From Enterobacteriaceae endosymbiont of Donacia cincticornis (GTDB lineage: Bacteria; Pseudomonadota; Gammaproteobacteria; Enterobacterales; Enterobacteriaceae), in assembly GCF_012568845.1 (NCBI RefSeq), contig NZ_CP046194.1, positions 6,866 through 70,865 on the forward strand: 64,000 nt of DNA. The letters run 5' to 3'. A program made the translations under genes and the position numbers. Of this stretch, positions 18,470 through 28,624 are shown piece after piece (position 1 is the first letter of the stretch; every line of letters starts with the position of its first letter). The notes beneath the pieces were generated by a model that was not told where the DNA came from, made no database searches, and was given only the letters and a program-made list of their open reading frames with translations.

Positions 18470-21109
18470 ATGGAAAATAAAATTGAAGAAATTCGTAAAA
18501 TATTTTTAGAATTTTTTAATAAAAAAAAACATAAAATAATTAAAGAAAGTTCATTAATACCTTACAATGATTCATCATTATTATTTACAAATGCAGGTAT
18601 GAATCAATTTAAAGAATATTTTTTAGGATATAAAAAATCTCCTTATTCAAAAATTGTTACAATACAAAAATGTATACGTATTGGAGGCAAACATAATGAT
18701 TTTCAAAATGTAGGTTTTACAAATAGACATCATACATTTTTTGAAATGTTAGGTAATTTTAGTTTTGGAGATTATTTTAAAAAAAAAGCTATTTTTTATG
18801 CATGGGAGTTATTAACTGATTCTAAATGGTTTAATTTAAAAAAAAAAAAAATATTTATCACTGTATATTATAAAGATATTGAAACATATAATATTTGGAA
18901 TAAAATTATTGGTATACCTAAAAAAAATTTAATTTTAATAGAAGATAAAAAAAATCAAAAATATAATTCTGATAATTTTTGGCAAATGTCTGAAACTGGT
19001 CCTTGTGGACCATCTACTGAAATTTTTTATGATTTAGGTGATCATTTAAAAGGAGATATTAAAAATAATTTAGGAAATCGTTTTATTGAAATATGGAATA
19101 TTGTTTTTATACAATTTAATAAAACATTAAATGGAGAATTAATTCCTTTAATAATGAAATCAGTAGATACTGGTATGGGATTAGAACGTATTACTAGTAT
19201 TTTAGAAGGAGTCGATTCAAATTATAAAATATATTTTTTTAAAAATATTATTCAAGAGATAGCTAATTTAATTAAAATAAAAAATCTAGAACATAATTCT
19301 TTAAAAGTTATAGCAGATCATATTAGATCAACTATTTACTTAATTGCAGAAGGTATTATTCCTAGTAATGAAAAAAGGGGATATATTTTAAGAAAAATCA
19401 TTAGAAGAGCTGTAAACCATGGAAGAATTTTAGGAGAAAAAAAACCTTTTTTTTATCAATTAGTAAAAGTTTATATTAAATATATAAATAATAATGAAAA
19501 AAATTTCTTAAATAAAAAAATTAATCTAATTACTAATATCATTAAAAATGAAGAAGAAAAATTTAATCAAATTATATATTCAGGAATTATATTATTAAAT
19601 AAAGAACTTAAAAAATCAGGTAATAATTATTTAACAGGAAAACAAATATTTTATTTATATGATACTTTTGGATTATCTCTAGATTTAATTCAAAATATAT
19701 GCATAAACAAAAAAATTAGTATAAATAAAGAAGAATTTGTTAATTATATGGAAATTCAACGTCAAAAATCAAAAAAAAAAAATCTTTTTAATAATAAAAA
19801 TAATTTTTATTATAAAAATAATATTTCTAAATTTAATGGATATAAAAATTTTACAACTTATAGTAAAGTTTTAGATATTTACATAGATAAAACTTCTAAA
19901 AATAAAATTAATTTAGAAGAACAAGGAGAAATAATACTAGATATTACAACTTTTTATGGAGAATCAGGTGGCCAAAAAGGAGATATTGGATACTTAGAAA
20001 AAGATAAAAAAAATATTTTTCAAGTATATGATACAAAAAAACAAGGAAATATAATTATTCATATAGGAAAAATGATTTTAGGTTCATTACAAAAAAATGA
20101 TTATTTACATGCTAACATTGATATATTACATCGTATGATGATTAGTAAAAATCATTCTGCAACACATTTATTACATGCTGTTTTACGTAAAAAATTTGGT
20201 ACATATGTAAAACAAAAAGGATCATTAATAACTGATAAATATTTAAGATTTGATTTTATATTAAATAATTCTCTAAAATTAGATGATATTTCATATATTG
20301 AAAAAAAAATTAATGGTTATATATTTGAAAATATACCTATTAAAATAGATACAGAAGAAAAAAAAGAAATAAAAAATAAAAAAAATATAATAGCATTATT
20401 TGAAAATAAATATTCTTCTTTTGTAAGAATTGTAAATATTAAAAAAATTTCACAAGAATTATGTGGTGGTACACATGTAGAAAATACTGGTAAAATTAGT
20501 TTATTTATTATTACTAAGTTTTTAAATATTGCTAATGGTATAAAACGTATACATGCAATTACACATAATATAGCATTAAAATATATACAAAAACAAAATA
20601 AAAATATTAAATATATTTCTAGTTTATTTAATACAAATGAAGATTATTTAATACAAAATATTTTATTATATAAAAAAAAGTTTTCTTTATTAAAACAAAA
20701 TTTTAAAGAATTACAACAATATTTTCTTTTAAAAGAAGAAAGTATTTTATTTAAAAATAAAATTTTATTAAAAGATATTAATATAATTATTAGTAAAATA
20801 TATGATATTAATCCAATATTTTTTAATGTTATTTTAAAAAAAATATTAAAAAAATTAAATAAAGTTATAATAATTTTATCTACTAAATGGGGAAAAAAAA
20901 TATTTTTTATAATTAAAACTACAAAAAATATTAATAATAAAATAAATATTTTAGATGTTATGAAAAGAAATTTAGATAAAAATGTTTGTAATATAAATGG
21001 ATGTGCTAATATAGTCAAAGGTAGTATCGATCTTACTATAGATCAATATTATTTTATCTTATCTAAGATAAGAACATTTATTTTAGATAAAGTAAATAAA
21101 TTAAATTAA
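18470..21109 (+). CDS. alaS: Alanyl-tRNA synthetase
   Basis: Class II synthetase, 879 residues against 876. Catalytic domain motifs include [17 protein letters not shown] and the class II motif 3 region GMGLERI; the editing domain has the zinc-site HSATHLLHA and [10 protein letters not shown]. The C-terminal oligomerisation part is very Lys/Ile/Asn-rich and drifted. A run of 14 A at 18838-18851 encodes LKKKK without breaking the frame. Follows recA by 60 bp and precedes csrA, as in E. coli. Confidence 0.98.
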   Translation: MENKIEEIRKIFLEFFNKKKHKIIKESSLIPYNDSSLLFTNAGMNQFKEYFLGYKKSPYSKIVTIQKCIRIGGKHNDFQNVGFTNRHHTFFEMLGNFSFGDYFKKKAIFYAWELLTDSKWFNLKKKKIFITVYYKDIETYNIWNKIIGIPKKNLILIEDKKNQKYNSDNFWQMSETGPCGPSTEIFYDLGDHLKGDIKNNLGNRFIEIWNIVFIQFNKTLNGELIPLIMKSVDTGMGLERITSILEGVDSNYKIYFFKNIIQEIANLIKIKNLEHNSLKVIADHIRSTIYLIAEGIIPSNEKRGYILRKIIRRAVNHGRILGEKKPFFYQLVKVYIKYINNNEKNFLNKKINLITNIIKNEEEKFNQIIYSGIILLNKELKKSGNNYLTGKQIFYLYDTFGLSLDLIQNICINKKISINKEEFVNYMEIQRQKSKKKNLFNNKNNFYYKNNISKFNGYKNFTTYSKVLDIYIDKTSKNKINLEEQGEIILDITTFYGESGGQKGDIGYLEKDKKNIFQVYDTKKQGNIIIHIGKMILGSLQKNDYLHANIDILHRMMISKNHSATHLLHAVLRKKFGTYVKQKGSLITDKYLRFDFILNNSLKLDDISYIEKKINGYIFENIPIKIDTEEKKEIKNKKNIIALFENKYSSFVRIVNIKKISQELCGGTHVENTGKISLFIITKFLNIANGIKRIHAITHNIALKYIQKQNKNIKYISSLFNTNEDYLIQNILLYKKKFSLLKQNFKELQQYFLLKEESILFKNKILLKDINIIISKIYDINPIFFNVILKKILKKLNKVIIILSTKWGKKIFFIIKTTKNINNKINILDVMKRNLDKNVCNINGCANIVKGSIDLTIDQYYFILSKIRTFILDKVNKLN

Positions 21110-21167
21110 TAATTTAAATAAAATTATAATATATATTTTATATTGTATTTCTTTTAAGGAGAAAAGA

Positions 21168-21359
21168 ATGTTAATTCTTACTCGCCGAATAGGCGAAACA
21201 CTTATGATTGGTGATGAAGTTATGGTAACAGTATTAGGAATAAAAGGAAATCAAGTTCGAATAGGTGTTAATGCTCCTAGAGAAATTGCTGTTCATCGTG
21301 AAGAAATATATCAACGTATACAAGCAGAAAAAAATCAGCAAACAAATTTAATAAAATAA
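21168..21359 (+). CDS. csrA: Carbon storage regulator CsrA
   Basis: Dimeric RNA-binding protein that controls translation and stability of mRNAs with GGA motifs in their leaders. 63 residues against 61, nearly identical to E. coli over the first 50 positions ([37 protein letters not shown]), including RNA-contacting Arg44 in the [10 protein letters not shown] segment. It has one of the strongest ribosome sites in the window, AAGGAG seven to eight bases before ATG, which itself contains GGA and could be an autoregulatory site. A TATAAT lies at 21125-21130. Its RNA targets here are unknown. Confidence 0.97.
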   Translation: MLILTRRIGETLMIGDEVMVTVLGIKGNQVRIGVNAPREIAVHREEIYQRIQAEKNQQTNLIK

Positions 21360-21387
21360 TTTTATTATTTTTTTTATAAAAAATAAT

Positions 21388-21415
21388 TTGACAATTTTTT
21401 TTTAGTAGATATAAT
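21388..21415 (+). promoter_or_regulatory. Consensus sigma-70 promoter of tRNA-Ser/tRNA-Arg operon
   Basis: Perfect TTGACA (21388-21393) and perfect TATAAT (21410-21415) separated by 16 bp. Transcription should start near 21422, ten bases before tRNA-Ser(GCU). It is the best promoter I find in the window. Confidence 0.85.
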
Positions 21416-21431
21416 TACATTTAAATATAAT

Positions 21432-21518
21432 GGTGAGATGGCCGAGTGGTTGAAGGCGCACCCCTGCTAAGGGTGTATGTAGTATGCTACATCGAGGGTT
21501 CGAATCTCTCTCTCACCG
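21432..21518 (+). tRNA. serV: tRNA-Ser, anticodon GCU
   Basis: Acceptor GGTGAGA/TCTCACC, D arm TGGCCGAGTGGTTGAAGG, anticodon loop CTGCTAA with anticodon GCT, long class II variable arm TGTATGTAGTATGCTACATCG, T arm AGGGTTCGAATCTCT. Reads AGU/AGC. Discriminator G as expected for serine; CCA is not encoded. Six bases before tRNA-Arg(ACG), with the same csrA-serV-argV order as E. coli. Confidence 0.97.
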
Positions 21519-21524
21519 GGAAAA

Positions 21525-21597
21525 GCATCCGTAGCTCAGTGGATAGAGTACTCGGCTACGAACCGAGTTGTCGGGGGTTCAAATCCTCCCGGATGCA
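21525..21597 (+). tRNA. argV: tRNA-Arg, anticodon ACG
   Basis: Acceptor GCATCCG/CGGATGC, D arm TAGCTCAGTGGATAGAGTA, anticodon stem-loop CTCGGCTACGAACCGAG with anticodon ACG, T arm GGGGGTTCAAATCCTCC. The A34 must be deaminated to inosine by TadA, encoded at 31.8 kb, to read CGU, CGC and CGA. Discriminator A; no CCA. Single copy where E. coli has four. Confidence 0.97.
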
Positions 21598-21696
21598 GTT
21601 AAATTTTGTATAATTAGAATTGTAGTTGTTCTATCTTTTTTTTTAAAATAAGTTACATAATAACCTAAATATATTTAAAATTTAAATATTTATTCT

Positions 21697-22524
21697 TTAT
21701 ATAGAATTACGTAAAATATTATTTATTTCAACTTTACTTAAAGTTTTTTTATCTACTTTTTTGACTATTATTGCACAATACAAATTATATTTACCGTTTT
21801 CAGATGGTAAGGTACCTGGTACAACAACTGAATAACTAGGAACTATACCATAGTGAATTAATCCATTTTCTCTATCATAGATTTTAGTACTTTGTCCGAT
21901 ATATACTCCCATTGAAATTACTGATCCTTCTTTTATAAGAACTCCTTCTACTATTTCAGAACGAGCACCTATAAAACAATTATCTTCTATTATGGTAGGT
22001 TTAGATTGTATAGGTTCTAAAACACCACCTATACCTACACCTCCAGAAATATGAACATTATTTCCTATTTGTGCACAAGATCCTACTGTAGACCAAGTAT
22101 CTATCATAGTTTTTTCACCAATAAAAGCACCTATATTAATAAAAGATGGCATTAGAATTGTATTTTTAGAAATGAAAGAACCATATCTCACAACAGTAGG
22201 TGGTATAACTCTACATTTTATGTTTTCAAAAATATTTTTTTGACTACTATAATTAAATTTTAGAGGTATTTTATCATAAAAATTATTATATGATCCCTTA
22301 AATAAAAAATTTTTACTAACTTTAAAATATAATAATATTGCTTTTTTTATCCATTCATTAATTATCCATTTTCCCTTAATATTTTCAGCTACTCTAATTA
22401 TACCTTTATCTAAAAATTTAATTACTGTGTTAATATTATTAATAACTTCTTTTTCATATAAAAAATTATCATTTTTTTTATATTTAATAAAATAATCTTC
22501 TATAATATTTTTTAAATTTTTCAT
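21697..22524 (-). CDS. dapD: 2,3,4,5-tetrahydropyridine-2,6-dicarboxylate N-succinyltransferase
   Basis: Succinylates tetrahydrodipicolinate in the meso-diaminopimelate/lysine pathway. 275 residues against 274. The left-handed beta-helix with hexapeptide repeats spans about 100-220 ([57 protein letters not shown]). The C-terminal [16 protein letters not shown] and the start of the tail [13 protein letters not shown] are typical. Convergent with the preceding tRNAs; monocistronic in appearance. dapA and dapB are also in this window. Confidence 0.98.
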   Translation of the reverse strand: MKNLKNIIEDYFIKYKKNDNFLYEKEVINNINTVIKFLDKGIIRVAENIKGKWIINEWIKKAILLYFKVSKNFLFKGSYNNFYDKIPLKFNYSSQKNIFENIKCRVIPPTVVRYGSFISKNTILMPSFINIGAFIGEKTMIDTWSTVGSCAQIGNNVHISGGVGIGGVLEPIQSKPTIIEDNCFIGARSEIVEGVLIKEGSVISMGVYIGQSTKIYDRENGLIHYGIVPSYSVVVPGTLPSENGKYNLYCAIIVKKVDKKTLSKVEINNILRNSI

Positions 22525-22609
22525 ATAATTTAATTATTACAAAATTTTATTTAAAATATTATTAACAATAATATCATTTATTTTTATAATTAACAAATTT
22601 AAATTATTT

Positions 22610-24682
22610 TTAAAAATTATTCTTATTTTTTTCTAATAAAAAAATTATTTTTTTTTCATCAATAATTTTTATATTTAATCTATTTGCTTTTGATAATTTA
22701 GAACCAGGATGTTTCCCTAAAATCAAAAAATTGGTTTTTTTATTAATATTTTTAATGATTTTAGCACCTAAAAAAATTAATTTATCTAAAAGATATGATC
22801 TTTTAATTAAAAAAAATGTCCCAGTAATAGAAATCTTTTTTTTATAAAAAAAATTTTTTTCTACAATATTTGTAGGATAAATAATATTTATTTTTTCTAC
22901 TAATTTAGTAATTATATAAATATTATTTTTATTTTTAATAAAATTTAAAATATTTATTGAATTTTTTTTTCCTATTCCTTTTATATTATATAATTTAATT
23001 ATATTAGTATTTAAAAATTTATGTAATGTTTTAAAAGATAATGATATATTATACGATGTTATTTTTCCAACTCCTGGGATACCTAAAGAAAATAAAAATT
23101 TATTAAACATTACATTTTGTTTTTTTTTAAAAAATTTAAGAATTTTTTGAATAGATTTAATACCTAAATAATCTATTTTAGATAAAATATTCATATTAAG
23201 ATTTAATAAATCTATAACATTTTTTATTAAATTTTTTTCTACAAGCTTATCAATTAATTTATTTCCTATAAAGTTAATATTTATAGCATCTCTGGAAATA
23301 AAATGTTTTAAATATGCTCTTAATTGAGATTTACAAAATAAACCTGCTGGACAATATAAATAATTTTCTTTCATTTTAAGTATAGAATGACAACTAGGAC
23401 AAATTTTAGGTATCAAAATCTTTTTTACTTTTTTTAAAAATCTTTTTTTTTTAATTACATGAATAACTTTAGGAATAACATCTCCACATCTTTGAACAAC
23501 AATTGTATCTCCTATTCTTAAATCTAATTTTTTAATTTCATTAATATTATATAATGTTGCAAAATTAATATTAACTCCGGTAATATTAACAGTACTAAAT
23601 TTAGCTATTGGAACAAAAATTCCTGTACGTCCTATTTGAAAAATTATTTTTTTTAGTAATGTTACTTTTTCTTGTGAAGGAAATTTATATGCAATAGACC
23701 ATTTAGGAGCATGATTATTATACCCAATAATATTCTGTTGTTGAATATTATTTACTTTTATAACAATACCATCAATATCATAAGGTAATAAATTTCTATT
23801 TTTTTTAAAATATTTATAATAATTAATTATTTTATGATAAGAAGAAAATACTTTAGTATGTTTTGATATAGGAATACCATAAGATTTTAAACTATTTAAT
23901 ATTTCTTTTTGATTAAAAAAAATTTTTTTATTTGTAAAACCAATACCATAACTAAAAAAATTTAGTAAATTTAAACATTTTTTATTATAATTTTTATTTA
24001 ATTTTATAATCCCATAAGTAGCACTTCTTGTATTACTAAATATTTTAGATTTAATAATTTTTTTTTGATTTAAAATCTGAAAATTTTTTTTTGAAATAAA
24101 AATTTCTCCTCTAATTTCTAAATATTTAGGAAATATATCTCCTTTTAAAATATGAGGAATATCTTTAATTTGTAATATATTTTTAGTAATATTTTCTCCT
24201 ATTGAACCATCTCCTCTAGTTGAAGCACTAAATAATATTCCATTTTTATATAATAAATTAACTGCTATTCCATCAAATTTTAATTCACAACAAAATTCAA
24301 ATTTATTAATAATTTTTTTTATAGGATAATAAAATTTTTTCAATAAATCATTTTCATTAAAAACATTATTTAATGATAGCATTAACATTTTATGTTTTAT
24401 TTTTTTATATACTAACAATGGTTTAGCACCTACTATTTGAGTAGGTGAATATTTATCTCTTAAATAAGGATATAAATTTTCTAATTTTTTTAATTTATTA
24501 ATTAATTTATCATATTGATAATCTAAAATATTAGAATTATTTAAAATATAATATTTATAATTATAATTATTAATTATTTTACGTAAATTTATTATTTTTT
24601 TTTTATAAAAAAAAATTTTAGAAATTTTATATAAAATATCTATTATTTTATTAATATAAAATTTTAAATTTTTTTCTTCCAT
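22610..24682 (-). CDS. ligA: NAD-dependent DNA ligase LigA
   Basis: Seals nicks in replication and repair. 690 residues against 671. The adenylation lysine is in ELKFDGIAV (KxDG), the four-cysteine zinc finger is CPSCHS...CPAGLFC, followed by helix-hairpin-helix repeats (SLGIPGVGKITS, NIKGIGKKNS) and a C-terminal BRCT domain (SITGTFF...GAKI). The first 20 or so residues have no counterpart in E. coli; no later ATG precedes the conserved LRKIINNYNYKYY segment, so ATG 24682, overlapping cysS by 19 bp, is kept as start. Confidence 0.97.
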   Translation of the reverse strand: MEEKNLKFYINKIIDILYKISKIFFYKKKIINLRKIINNYNYKYYILNNSNILDYQYDKLINKLKKLENLYPYLRDKYSPTQIVGAKPLLVYKKIKHKMLMLSLNNVFNENDLLKKFYYPIKKIINKFEFCCELKFDGIAVNLLYKNGILFSASTRGDGSIGENITKNILQIKDIPHILKGDIFPKYLEIRGEIFISKKNFQILNQKKIIKSKIFSNTRSATYGIIKLNKNYNKKCLNLLNFFSYGIGFTNKKIFFNQKEILNSLKSYGIPISKHTKVFSSYHKIINYYKYFKKNRNLLPYDIDGIVIKVNNIQQQNIIGYNNHAPKWSIAYKFPSQEKVTLLKKIIFQIGRTGIFVPIAKFSTVNITGVNINFATLYNINEIKKLDLRIGDTIVVQRCGDVIPKVIHVIKKKRFLKKVKKILIPKICPSCHSILKMKENYLYCPAGLFCKSQLRAYLKHFISRDAININFIGNKLIDKLVEKNLIKNVIDLLNLNMNILSKIDYLGIKSIQKILKFFKKKQNVMFNKFLFSLGIPGVGKITSYNISLSFKTLHKFLNTNIIKLYNIKGIGKKNSINILNFIKNKNNIYIITKLVEKINIIYPTNIVEKNFFYKKKISITGTFFLIKRSYLLDKLIFLGAKIIKNINKKTNFLILGKHPGSKLSKANRLNIKIIDEKKIIFLLEKNKNNF

Positions 24683-26073
24683 ATTGTCCCATTAATAGTA
24701 TCTTCTAAAAGAATATTTTTATTTTCTAATTTTTTTCTAATTAAATCTGCTTTTTCCCATAATTTGTTATGGCGTGCAATATTACGCATTTTTATTAATT
24801 GTTTAATTTCATTTTTATTATAAAAATCATGTAAATTTTTATTGTTTTGTAAATATTTTTTAGGATTATAAAATAGAATTCCTAAAATATTACCTAATTT
24901 TTTTAATTTTAAAATTAAGTAATTAGTAATTAAATATTTTTTTTGTTGATAAGCAATATTTATTTTTCGTGAAATTTGAAATAAAATACTGTATGCTTTA
25001 GGAGTATTAAAATCATCATTCATAGCATTATAAAATTGCTGTTCTAATAAAAAAAAATTATTTTTTAAATTTTTTACTATACTAAAAGAATAATTTTGAT
25101 AAAATAAAGAAATATATAATTTTTTTAAAATTAGTTGTGCTTTTTGCAATTTACTTTCATTATATATAATAGGACTACGATAATGAGTAGCTGTTAAAAA
25201 ATATCTTACAACCTCCTTATTATATTTTAATAAAATATCTTTTATTTTTAAAGTATTTTTTAGAGATTTTGACATTTTTTTATTATCGATAATAATCATT
25301 CCTATATGTATCCAATAATTAACATAAAAATTTTTATCTATACATGAAGATTGTGCTAATTCATTTTCATGATGAGGAAAGATTAAATCGTTACCTCCAC
25401 CATGTATATCAAAACATTTTCCTAAATATTTACGACTTAAAGTAGAACATTCTATATGCCATCCAGGACGACCATATCCCCAAGGAGAGATCCAACCTAT
25501 TTCCGATATAGAAGTTAATTTCCATAAAATAAAATCTTTATAATTTTTTTTAAAATTAATATTTTTAATTCTTAAAGTAGATTTTAATAAGTTTATTTTT
25601 TGTTTAGATAATATTCCATAATTAAAATATTTTTTTATAGAAAACATAATATCACCACTTTTAGCAATATAAGCAGTATTATTGATTAATAATTTTTCTA
25701 TTATTTTAATAATATCTTTTATATGATCAGTAACTTTAGGTTCAAAATTAGGAGGTAAAATATTTAAATTATTAAAATCTTTAGTAATATTATCAATTAT
25801 ATTTTGTGTAAAATGTTTTATATTTTGTTTTTTTTTTCTTGCTATATTAATAATTTTATCATCAATATCAGTAATATTTCTTATATATTTTATTTTATAA
25901 CCCAAAAACTTTAAATATCTGATAATAACATCAAATATAATAAAAGTTCTTCCATGTCCAATATGACATAAATCATATGTTGTTATACCACATACATAAA
26001 TTTTTACTTGTTTTTTATTAATTGGAAAAAAAAATTCTTTTTTTTTACTTAATGTATTAAAAATTTTTAACAT
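24664..26073 (-). CDS. cysS: Cysteinyl-tRNA synthetase
   Basis: Class I synthetase for tRNA-Cys, whose gene is at 57.4 kb. 469 residues against 461. HIGH motif is HIGHGRT, KMSKS is KKMSKSLKN. Zinc ligands can be placed: Cys in YVCGITTYD (about 28), Cys in WHIECST (about 209), and the His and Glu of PHHENE (about 234-238). The end overlaps the start of ligA by 19 bp, so the two are probably translationally coupled. Confidence 0.98.
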   Translation of the reverse strand: MLKIFNTLSKKKEFFFPINKKQVKIYVCGITTYDLCHIGHGRTFIIFDVIIRYLKFLGYKIKYIRNITDIDDKIINIARKKKQNIKHFTQNIIDNITKDFNNLNILPPNFEPKVTDHIKDIIKIIEKLLINNTAYIAKSGDIMFSIKKYFNYGILSKQKINLLKSTLRIKNINFKKNYKDFILWKLTSISEIGWISPWGYGRPGWHIECSTLSRKYLGKCFDIHGGGNDLIFPHHENELAQSSCIDKNFYVNYWIHIGMIIIDNKKMSKSLKNTLKIKDILLKYNKEVVRYFLTATHYRSPIIYNESKLQKAQLILKKLYISLFYQNYSFSIVKNLKNNFFLLEQQFYNAMNDDFNTPKAYSILFQISRKINIAYQQKKYLITNYLILKLKKLGNILGILFYNPKKYLQNNKNLHDFYNKNEIKQLIKMRNIARHNKLWEKADLIRKKLENKNILLEDTINGTIWKKKI

Positions 26074-26148
26074 TGATTATTCTCATAATAAATAATTATT
26101 CATAATAAATATATTTTAGATAAAAATTAATAAAAATTTTTTAAAAAT

Positions 26149-27534
26149 TTAAATATTTTCATTACTATAATAATTAGAATAATTATCAAAACGTGTAATT
26201 TGATTATTAAAAATAAGTTTTATAGTTCCAATAGGACCATTTCTTTGTTTACCTATAATAATTTCAGCAACACCATGTAAATTAGTATTTTCATTATAAA
26301 CTTCATCTCTATAGATAAACATAATAAGATCAGCATCTTGCTCTATTGAACCTGATTCTCTTAAATCAGAATTCATTGGACGTTTATCAGATCTTTGTTC
26401 TAAAGATCTATTCAATTGAGATAAAGCAAGTACAGGTACATGTAATTCTTTAGCTAAAGCTTTTAAAGAACGAGAAATTTCAGAAATTTCTAAAGTTCTA
26501 TTAAAAGATAAAGATGGTACTCTAATTAATTGTAAATAATCTATCATAATTAAACATAATCCATTATGTTCTCTAAATATTTTTCTAGCACGTGATCTAA
26601 TTTCTGTAGGAGTTAATTCTGAAGAATCATCAATATATATATTTTTTCTTTTTAATAAAATTTCCATAGTAACTGATATTTTTTTCCAATCATTATCATT
26701 TAACTGTCCTGTCCTAATTTTACTCTGATAAACACGAGAAAGAGATGCTAACATACGAATCATAATTTGTTCACAAGGCATTTCCAAACTAAATATTAAC
26801 ACAGGTTTATCTTGTGATATAGCTGTATATTCACAAATATTCATTGCTAATGTAGTTTTACCCATTGCAGGACGAGCTGCGATTATTATAAGGTCAGATT
26901 TTTGTAATCCAGCAGTTTTTTTATTTAATTCATGATATCCAGTATCTATACCTGTAATACCATCTTTAGGCATTTTATAAAATGATTCAATTTTTGAAAT
27001 GGTAACTTCTAATATTTCTTCTAAATTTTTTGGTTTAGTATTTTTATTTAAACGTTTTTCTGCTATTTGAAATACACGTGATTCTGCTAAATTTAATAAA
27101 TATTCACTATTTCTCCCATTAGGATAATATCCTGCTTCTGCTATTTCGTTAGCAACAGATATCATTTCTCTAATAATAGCACGTTCATGGACAATCTCTG
27201 CATATGCAGATATATTAGATACACTAGGAATATTTTTTGATAATTCAGCAAGATATGCAAATCCTCCTACTTGACTTAATTTATTTTTATCTTCTAAAGA
27301 TTCTGAAAGTGTTATTAAATCAATAGGTTTTCCTAATTCTATTAAATAATTCATTTCATTAAAAATTATTTTATGTGATAAAATAAAAAAGTCATCTACT
27401 ATTATTTTTTCTGTAATATTATCCCATCGATTATTATCTAACATTAATCCTCCTAATATTGATTGTTCTGCTTCTAAAGAATGAGGAGGAATTTTTATTT
27501 TTTCAATTTGAGAATCTTTTTTAAATTGTTTCAT
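26149..27534 (-). CDS. dnaB: Replicative DNA helicase DnaB
   Basis: Hexameric 5'-3' helicase at the replication fork. 461 residues against 471. N-terminal protein-interaction domain (PPHSLEAEQSILGGLMLD), then the RecA-like ATPase with Walker A ARPAMGKTT (around 225-233), DYLQLIR Walker B and LSQLNRSLEQR. Well conserved. 57 bp upstream of dusA; in E. coli the two lie close with qor and pspG between. Confidence 0.98.
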   Translation of the reverse strand: MKQFKKDSQIEKIKIPPHSLEAEQSILGGLMLDNNRWDNITEKIIVDDFFILSHKIIFNEMNYLIELGKPIDLITLSESLEDKNKLSQVGGFAYLAELSKNIPSVSNISAYAEIVHERAIIREMISVANEIAEAGYYPNGRNSEYLLNLAESRVFQIAEKRLNKNTKPKNLEEILEVTISKIESFYKMPKDGITGIDTGYHELNKKTAGLQKSDLIIIAARPAMGKTTLAMNICEYTAISQDKPVLIFSLEMPCEQIMIRMLASLSRVYQSKIRTGQLNDNDWKKISVTMEILLKRKNIYIDDSSELTPTEIRSRARKIFREHNGLCLIMIDYLQLIRVPSLSFNRTLEISEISRSLKALAKELHVPVLALSQLNRSLEQRSDKRPMNSDLRESGSIEQDADLIMFIYRDEVYNENTNLHGVAEIIIGKQRNGPIGTIKLIFNNQITRFDNYSNYYSNENI

Positions 27535-27591
27535 TCAATTATTTTTACCATATATAAATATAATTTTTAATTGACTTAAATAATAAATATA

Positions 27592-28572
27592 TTATTCTAT
27601 TTTTATGTAAGATAAAGCTTTATTTAATATTTCTATATTATTAATATTTATATAATTTTTTTTATCAAGAATAAATTTTTTAAATTTATTTGATCCATTA
27701 ATACCATAAAAAATATTTAGTAAAGGAGTAATAATAGTTATTAACGAATAACCCTTTTTTAATTCCTTTTCTATATATGAAAACATAGATTTTAATATTA
27801 TTACAGGATTTGGTAGAATAGATTTGCAATTATAAATATATGAATCTATATCTATTAATATTTTAGGATTTTTAAAAACTTCTCTTCCTATCATAACTCC
27901 ATCAACGTATTTTAAATGTTGTTTTATATCTAATATAGTTTTAATACCTCCATTAATTGATATTTTTGTATTTGGAAAATTTTTTTTTATTTGATAAATA
28001 ATTTTATAATTTAATTTAGGAATTATTAAATTTTTTTTAACATTAAAATTCTTATTTAATAATGCTTTTCTAGCATGGATAATAAATCTTTTACAACCAC
28101 TTTCTATAAGTAAATTAATAAATTTATGTAAAAAAAAATAATTATCATTATTATTAAGACCTATACGCATTTTTACGGTTACAGGTATAGAAACACTATC
28201 ACTCATAGATTTAATACAATCTGATACTATTAAAGGATGATTCATTAAATATGCTCCAAAATTCCCTTTTTGTGACCTTAAAGAAGGACATCCTAAATTT
28301 AGATTAATTTCCTTATATCCTATTTTTTCTGCTTTTTTAGCACATAAAGATAATAATTTTGGTTTATTTCCTGCTAATTGTAATGTAATATTATCAACAT
28401 TTTTATTTTCTAATAAAATATTTTTATTATTTTTAATTAAATTAGAATGAATCATTTCAGTATATAAAAGTGACTTTTTAGTTAATTTACGATAAAAATA
28501 TCTACAAAATTTATTAGTTTTACCTAACATAGGAGCTATTTCAAATGTGAAATATGGAATTTTTTTTTTCAT
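27592..28572 (-). CDS. dusA: tRNA-dihydrouridine synthase A
   Basis: FMN enzyme reducing uridines 20 and 20a of tRNA D loops. 326 residues against 330 in E. coli, lacking part of the N-terminal extension. TIM-barrel motifs: APMLGKTNKFCRYF, LYTEMIHS, NLGCPS with the catalytic Cys, KMRIGL, FIIHARKA, SINGGIK and DGVMIGRE. The RYFYRKL opening and HARKA favour DusA over DusB or DusC. Targets include the tRNAs in this window that have U-containing D loops. Confidence 0.95.
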   Translation of the reverse strand: MKKKIPYFTFEIAPMLGKTNKFCRYFYRKLTKKSLLYTEMIHSNLIKNNKNILLENKNVDNITLQLAGNKPKLLSLCAKKAEKIGYKEINLNLGCPSLRSQKGNFGAYLMNHPLIVSDCIKSMSDSVSIPVTVKMRIGLNNNDNYFFLHKFINLLIESGCKRFIIHARKALLNKNFNVKKNLIIPKLNYKIIYQIKKNFPNTKISINGGIKTILDIKQHLKYVDGVMIGREVFKNPKILIDIDSYIYNCKSILPNPVIILKSMFSYIEKELKKGYSLITIITPLLNIFYGINGSNKFKKFILDKKNYININNIEILNKALSYIKIE

Positions 28573-28624
28573 TTGTAAATAAATAATAATTTATATTTTT
28601 AATAATTAAAAATTTTAAAATTAT

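Noticed and set aside
18838-18851. 14-A run in alaS as a frameshift making a pseudogene
   Set aside because: The frame is open on both sides and both flanks match AlaS, so the DNA is intact.
20644-21018. 124-codon frame antisense to alaS
   Set aside because: Hydrophobic shadow of a Lys/Asn/Ile-rich region; no family similarity and no ribosome site.
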